Source of the DNA: Nymphaea colorata
Lineage: Eukaryota; Streptophyta; Magnoliopsida; Nymphaeales; Nymphaeaceae
Reading direction: 5' to 3'
DNA length: 64,000 nucleotides
NCBI RefSeq assembly: GCF_008831285.2
Contig: NC_045143.1
Location: 5,465,503-5,529,502 of the forward strand
In this document: positions 61,201 to 64,000 of the stretch, in pieces
Layout: every line of letters begins with the position of its first letter
How positions within the stretch are numbered: the stretch's first letter is position 1
Translations under genes and position numbers: made by a program
Notes under the pieces: model-generated
Database searches by the model: none
What the model was told of the DNA's origin: nothing
Seen by the model: the letters and a program-made list of their open reading frames with translations, nothing else

Positions 61201-62031
61201 CATGCAAGTTTGCTCTATCAAATTCGCAATATTTTGTCAAAATACTGAAAAAAGCATAAGCCCAAAACAGAGGAATCTACTGGACAGTTCAAAAATTGAG
61301 AGTAACGCTTCTTCGCCAGCAATATTGAGTTCACTCGCCCTTTCAAACCAAGGACATCGATAAGAGCACCTTTAAACCAAGAACACCGCAGGATCGATCA
61401 TAAACAGGAATAACCAACCCACCACAATCTCCAGAAACAACATAGAACTACAAGGCTACGAATACTTCAACGTGTAGAACAAAAACGGCCTCTCTAAAAA
61501 GGAAGAAACAAGTAAAGACTCATGAAAGAGCAAGAACCAAAGGCGAGCGCATCTGTCCACAGCCGCATGGAGAAGAAAACGAAAGTGGGTACACGAAATT
61601 TACACCGTGGAGCTGACTACACATTGCAAAAACCAAGAGCAGCACCTTCTCTAGAACAGCCTATAGGCGCAATTTGACTCCGATGTATAACGCGTCTCAG
61701 CAAAAACTAAAAACAATCGAACAAGAGGACGGAAAAGGAATCACAAGTTCCCATTTATGTTTGTTGAAGAAGTAGACAAATGGGTACATGAGATTTACCA
61801 CGGATAAAGCAAACCATATTCAGAGCTGCCTTCGTTGACCTCAATGGCCTTCCACTTCTTCAGCGCCCACAGAGAATAGATGATCATCAGAACCCCAATA
61901 AAATTGATGGTCATGTTCACAATCCTGAGAGCATAATGAACGCAGCGTCTAGAGCGGTTCACCATGGGAGCAACTGCAGATGTTTCGGTTCTTAGGCCTC
62001 CTTCGACCTCGATAGAGCTGCTTATATCCAC
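58256..62031 (-). CDS. Tetraspanin, TOM2A-like
   Basis: Five minus-strand exons (62031-61799, 59609-59510, 59014-58937, 58851-58747, 58462-58256) join in frame to a 240-residue four-helix membrane protein. The helices are at about residues 35-57 (RIVNMTINFIGVLMIIYSLW), 79-101 (FIFTFLAIGIVVCFC.. with the tetraspanin-typical GH near its end), 106-132 and 164-186 (SIVIVIVLLQAVGFLLAV). A polar tail containing WAWRPEP and a Ser/Asn-rich end follows. The loop between helices 3 and 4 is only about 30 residues and lacks the Cys-Cys-Gly motif of classic tetraspanins, as is also the case for plant TOM2A/TET18-20-like members. Such proteins organise membrane domains. The ATG at 61965 (M23) could be the true start, because residues 1-22 are not typical. 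Intron 1 is 2189 bases long. The exon 3 acceptor is TTAAG, weaker than the rest. Confidence 0.85.
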
Positions 62032-62855
62032 GAGAATAGTGCTCCTCTAGCACTCGCTTTGATCTTGAAGGCCCCTTCCAAGTTTCCCAACCTTACTAGG
62101 CCTCCCCGAGCAATAGACCTGCCGGCTCGAAAGTCCGTGTGAAATTTTTTGCTTTCCGGCTACCACTTGCCTACGATAAAGGGAAAAAACGAGATTCTTG
62201 GATTGCGCCTTTCGCATGAATGTCACTTTTAAGAGAACATTGTTTATTGCTAATATTTTACGACCTTCTATCATTCAATTACATTTTTAATGCTTTGCTT
62301 TTCTTTTATTGTTTTAAGTTTTTATTTACAGTTCAGTTAGGAGAATTCATCTTCATTGTAAAACCATCAAGGTTATACCCTTGTCAGCTTGTGCAGTCTT
62401 ACCACCTGATTGCACTATACCTCTTGAGGCTAATAAATATAATTTAAAGATCAAACATTTTCAGACAGTTTTTACGAAAAAAGTATGCTTTTTATTTAAT
62501 TTTTTTTTTTACAATTACAAGGGAAACAAATCCCAATCACATCTATCAGAAAGATAACACAAATAGTGCACAATCATTCGGGAAAAGAATCATCCTACCA
62601 AGTAACATAATACAACACTTTATCGACACAACACATCATTAAGATAGTACCAAATATTTACTGTCTATGTACACATGACACAGACAATCTATCAGCAACA
62701 GCATCAACTATTGGAATCCATACCGTCAAAGTAAAATATACTTCCAGCTACAGGACATTGCCAGGCCTCCCCAGCAACAGGACAAGCAATCAAGATCTTC
62801 TGAAAACCAAGCAATCGACCATAAGAGCTGTGGCAGCTAATTCTTTTAGTTAACC
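62032..62855. other. Intergenic region upstream of the tetraspanin gene
   Basis: Presumed tetraspanin promoter and leader, then AT-rich sequence with a T run at 62500-62511. Nothing else is identified. Confidence 0.45.
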
Positions 62856-63770
62856 ATGTTATACTTTCAGGTGATTTTGTTTTTTCCTTTTTGGTGTTAT
62901 GTGTTTTGGTGGGTAGCTGACATTGTCAAGAAATTAAACTCAGCAACATCCTGTTTTATATGGAGCGGTCATTCTTCCAACAAATTTGTGCCTCCCATTG
63001 CTTGGAAGCACATGTGCAGATCGATTTATGAGCGTGGGATTGGTCTCAGAAATAGGGATATGAGCCTGGCGCTGTGGCGCATTTAACTAACATGGCTGTT
63101 CTGATCTGCATCAATCTTCATGGACAAGGCTTGTAAACAGAAAGTACTTCAGGTTTTTTAGTTTGTAGACTTTCAAATCTGGCAAGAAATGTTCCGGTGT
63201 CTTGGAAAATAGGTGCAGGTCAGGTTAAATTTGCGTGATCGATGGGATTCCTGTTGCCTCCATTCAGTTCTGTCAGTGAGAGAATTTGCTGTCTTTGAGT
63301 AAGAGCTATCTTTCTAGGTAGCAGATGTCCCAATGACTTGATTTTGGAGCCAGAGTTTAAAAATTTACTGGTGAGACTTGGTATACGCGTCCTTGGCCTG
63401 AGCGGTTAGTGATTCTTTTGCTTGATGGTAAAGATATTGGAAGCCTTGAATCCAGAGACTTGAGCGAGATTAAGGTTGTATGAAGAATCTGGCCGAAGAG
63501 ATCAAGGGAATTTGGGGAGGATGTGTGGAATGTTTCCTGTTTCTGCTCAAGGATAAACCAGAAGATCTGCTTGAAAGCCGAACTTGGTTTTTATCTCTGG
63601 AAGATGGCCTGTCAAAGGGAGCTTTTCATCCAAATCATTTATAGATGTCATAGCGACAAAAGGATTCCGGCGTTTGGCGTTAGATTTGATGGTGGACAGA
63701 CTCACGTGACTCCTTGGCAGTTAAATCATCCTTGTGTGAGCAGGATGCTAACAATACAAATATAGAGTGT
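62856..63770 (+). pseudogene. Decayed LINE (non-LTR retrotransposon) 3' ORF fragment
   Basis: The + frame at 62856-63086 encodes a stretch with ATSCFIWSGHSSNKFVPPIAW and IYERGIGLRNRDMSLALWRI. This matches the pattern F-W-G..........I.W...C....GG.G.RN....N.AL found after the reverse transcriptase domain of plant LINE ORF2 proteins. Further downstream, in shifted frames, WTRLVNRKYF and WKIGAGQVKF resemble the next LINE segments. Several stops and frameshifts show that it is a dead fragment. Endonuclease and the catalytic reverse transcriptase core are absent from the window. Confidence 0.65.
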
Positions 63771-64000
63771 AGAAGACTTCCCATTCCCCTTACGAGAGAG
63801 AATCCTATGCTGCGTTTGGGCCTTACGTAGAACACGATATAACCATTGGCATCCTTTAAGGAGCGCAGCAATTCCACCCTTTACGATCCCAAAAGAATAA
63901 CACCCACAAAAATCAAACTGTCATAAGGAGGCCCAGTTCTGTGCTTTACAGCGTTGTATCCCCTTGATTGTTGTTTGTCATGTTTGGCTATCTGTGGATG
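63771..64000. other. End of window
   Basis: No feature recognised. Confidence 0.4.

Overview
This window is nuclear DNA from a flowering plant. Its genes are spliced with GT-AG or GC-AG introns. They include a nuclear-encoded photosystem I subunit (PsaH) with a plastid transit peptide, a plant-specific PRONE-type ROP-GEF and a land-plant TON1-recruiting-motif (TRM) protein. AT-rich intergenic DNA with microsatellites, tandem repeats and transposon relics surrounds them. The species cannot be named from the sequence alone.

Seven protein genes can be rebuilt exon by exon, each with an intact reading frame across all junctions. They are: V-ATPase subunit B (+, C-terminal part, 1-1964); a dynein light chain of the LC8 type (+, 6465-6866); a TRM/DUF4378 protein (-, 11813-15498); a ROP guanine-nucleotide exchange factor (+, 25749-29406); photosystem I subunit H (-, 40274-41731); cytosolic-type aspartate aminotransferase (-, 43459-50608, 12 exons); and a small TOM2A-like tetraspanin (-, 58256-62031, 5 exons). 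These are ordinary single-copy-style genes for vacuolar acidification, motor or hub function, cortical microtubule organisation, ROP signalling, light harvesting, C4-dicarboxylate/nitrogen exchange and membrane organisation. Nothing in the layout suggests that they act as a cluster.

Between about 29.4 and 37 kb no gene can be completed. A minus-strand first exon with a promoter-like upstream region (35329-35550), a second promoter-like region at 36860, a possible membrane-spanning exon (31135-31268) and two tRNA-like halves (32877-33723) point to one or more unresolved transcription units. The accessory DNA includes a copia-type LTR-retrotransposon relic (54316-56335), a Harbinger-like element with TAA target duplications and GC-rich internal sequence (56342-57381), a decayed LINE (62856-63770), three copies of a GCTCGAG-rich repeat, at least five tandem-repeat blocks and several long microsatellites.

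The most unusual observation is that three different genes each carry an intron with the GC donor AG|GCAAGT (3 of 31 inferred introns). The tRNA-like halves are the other item most worth a second look. I found no convincing new multi-gene system.
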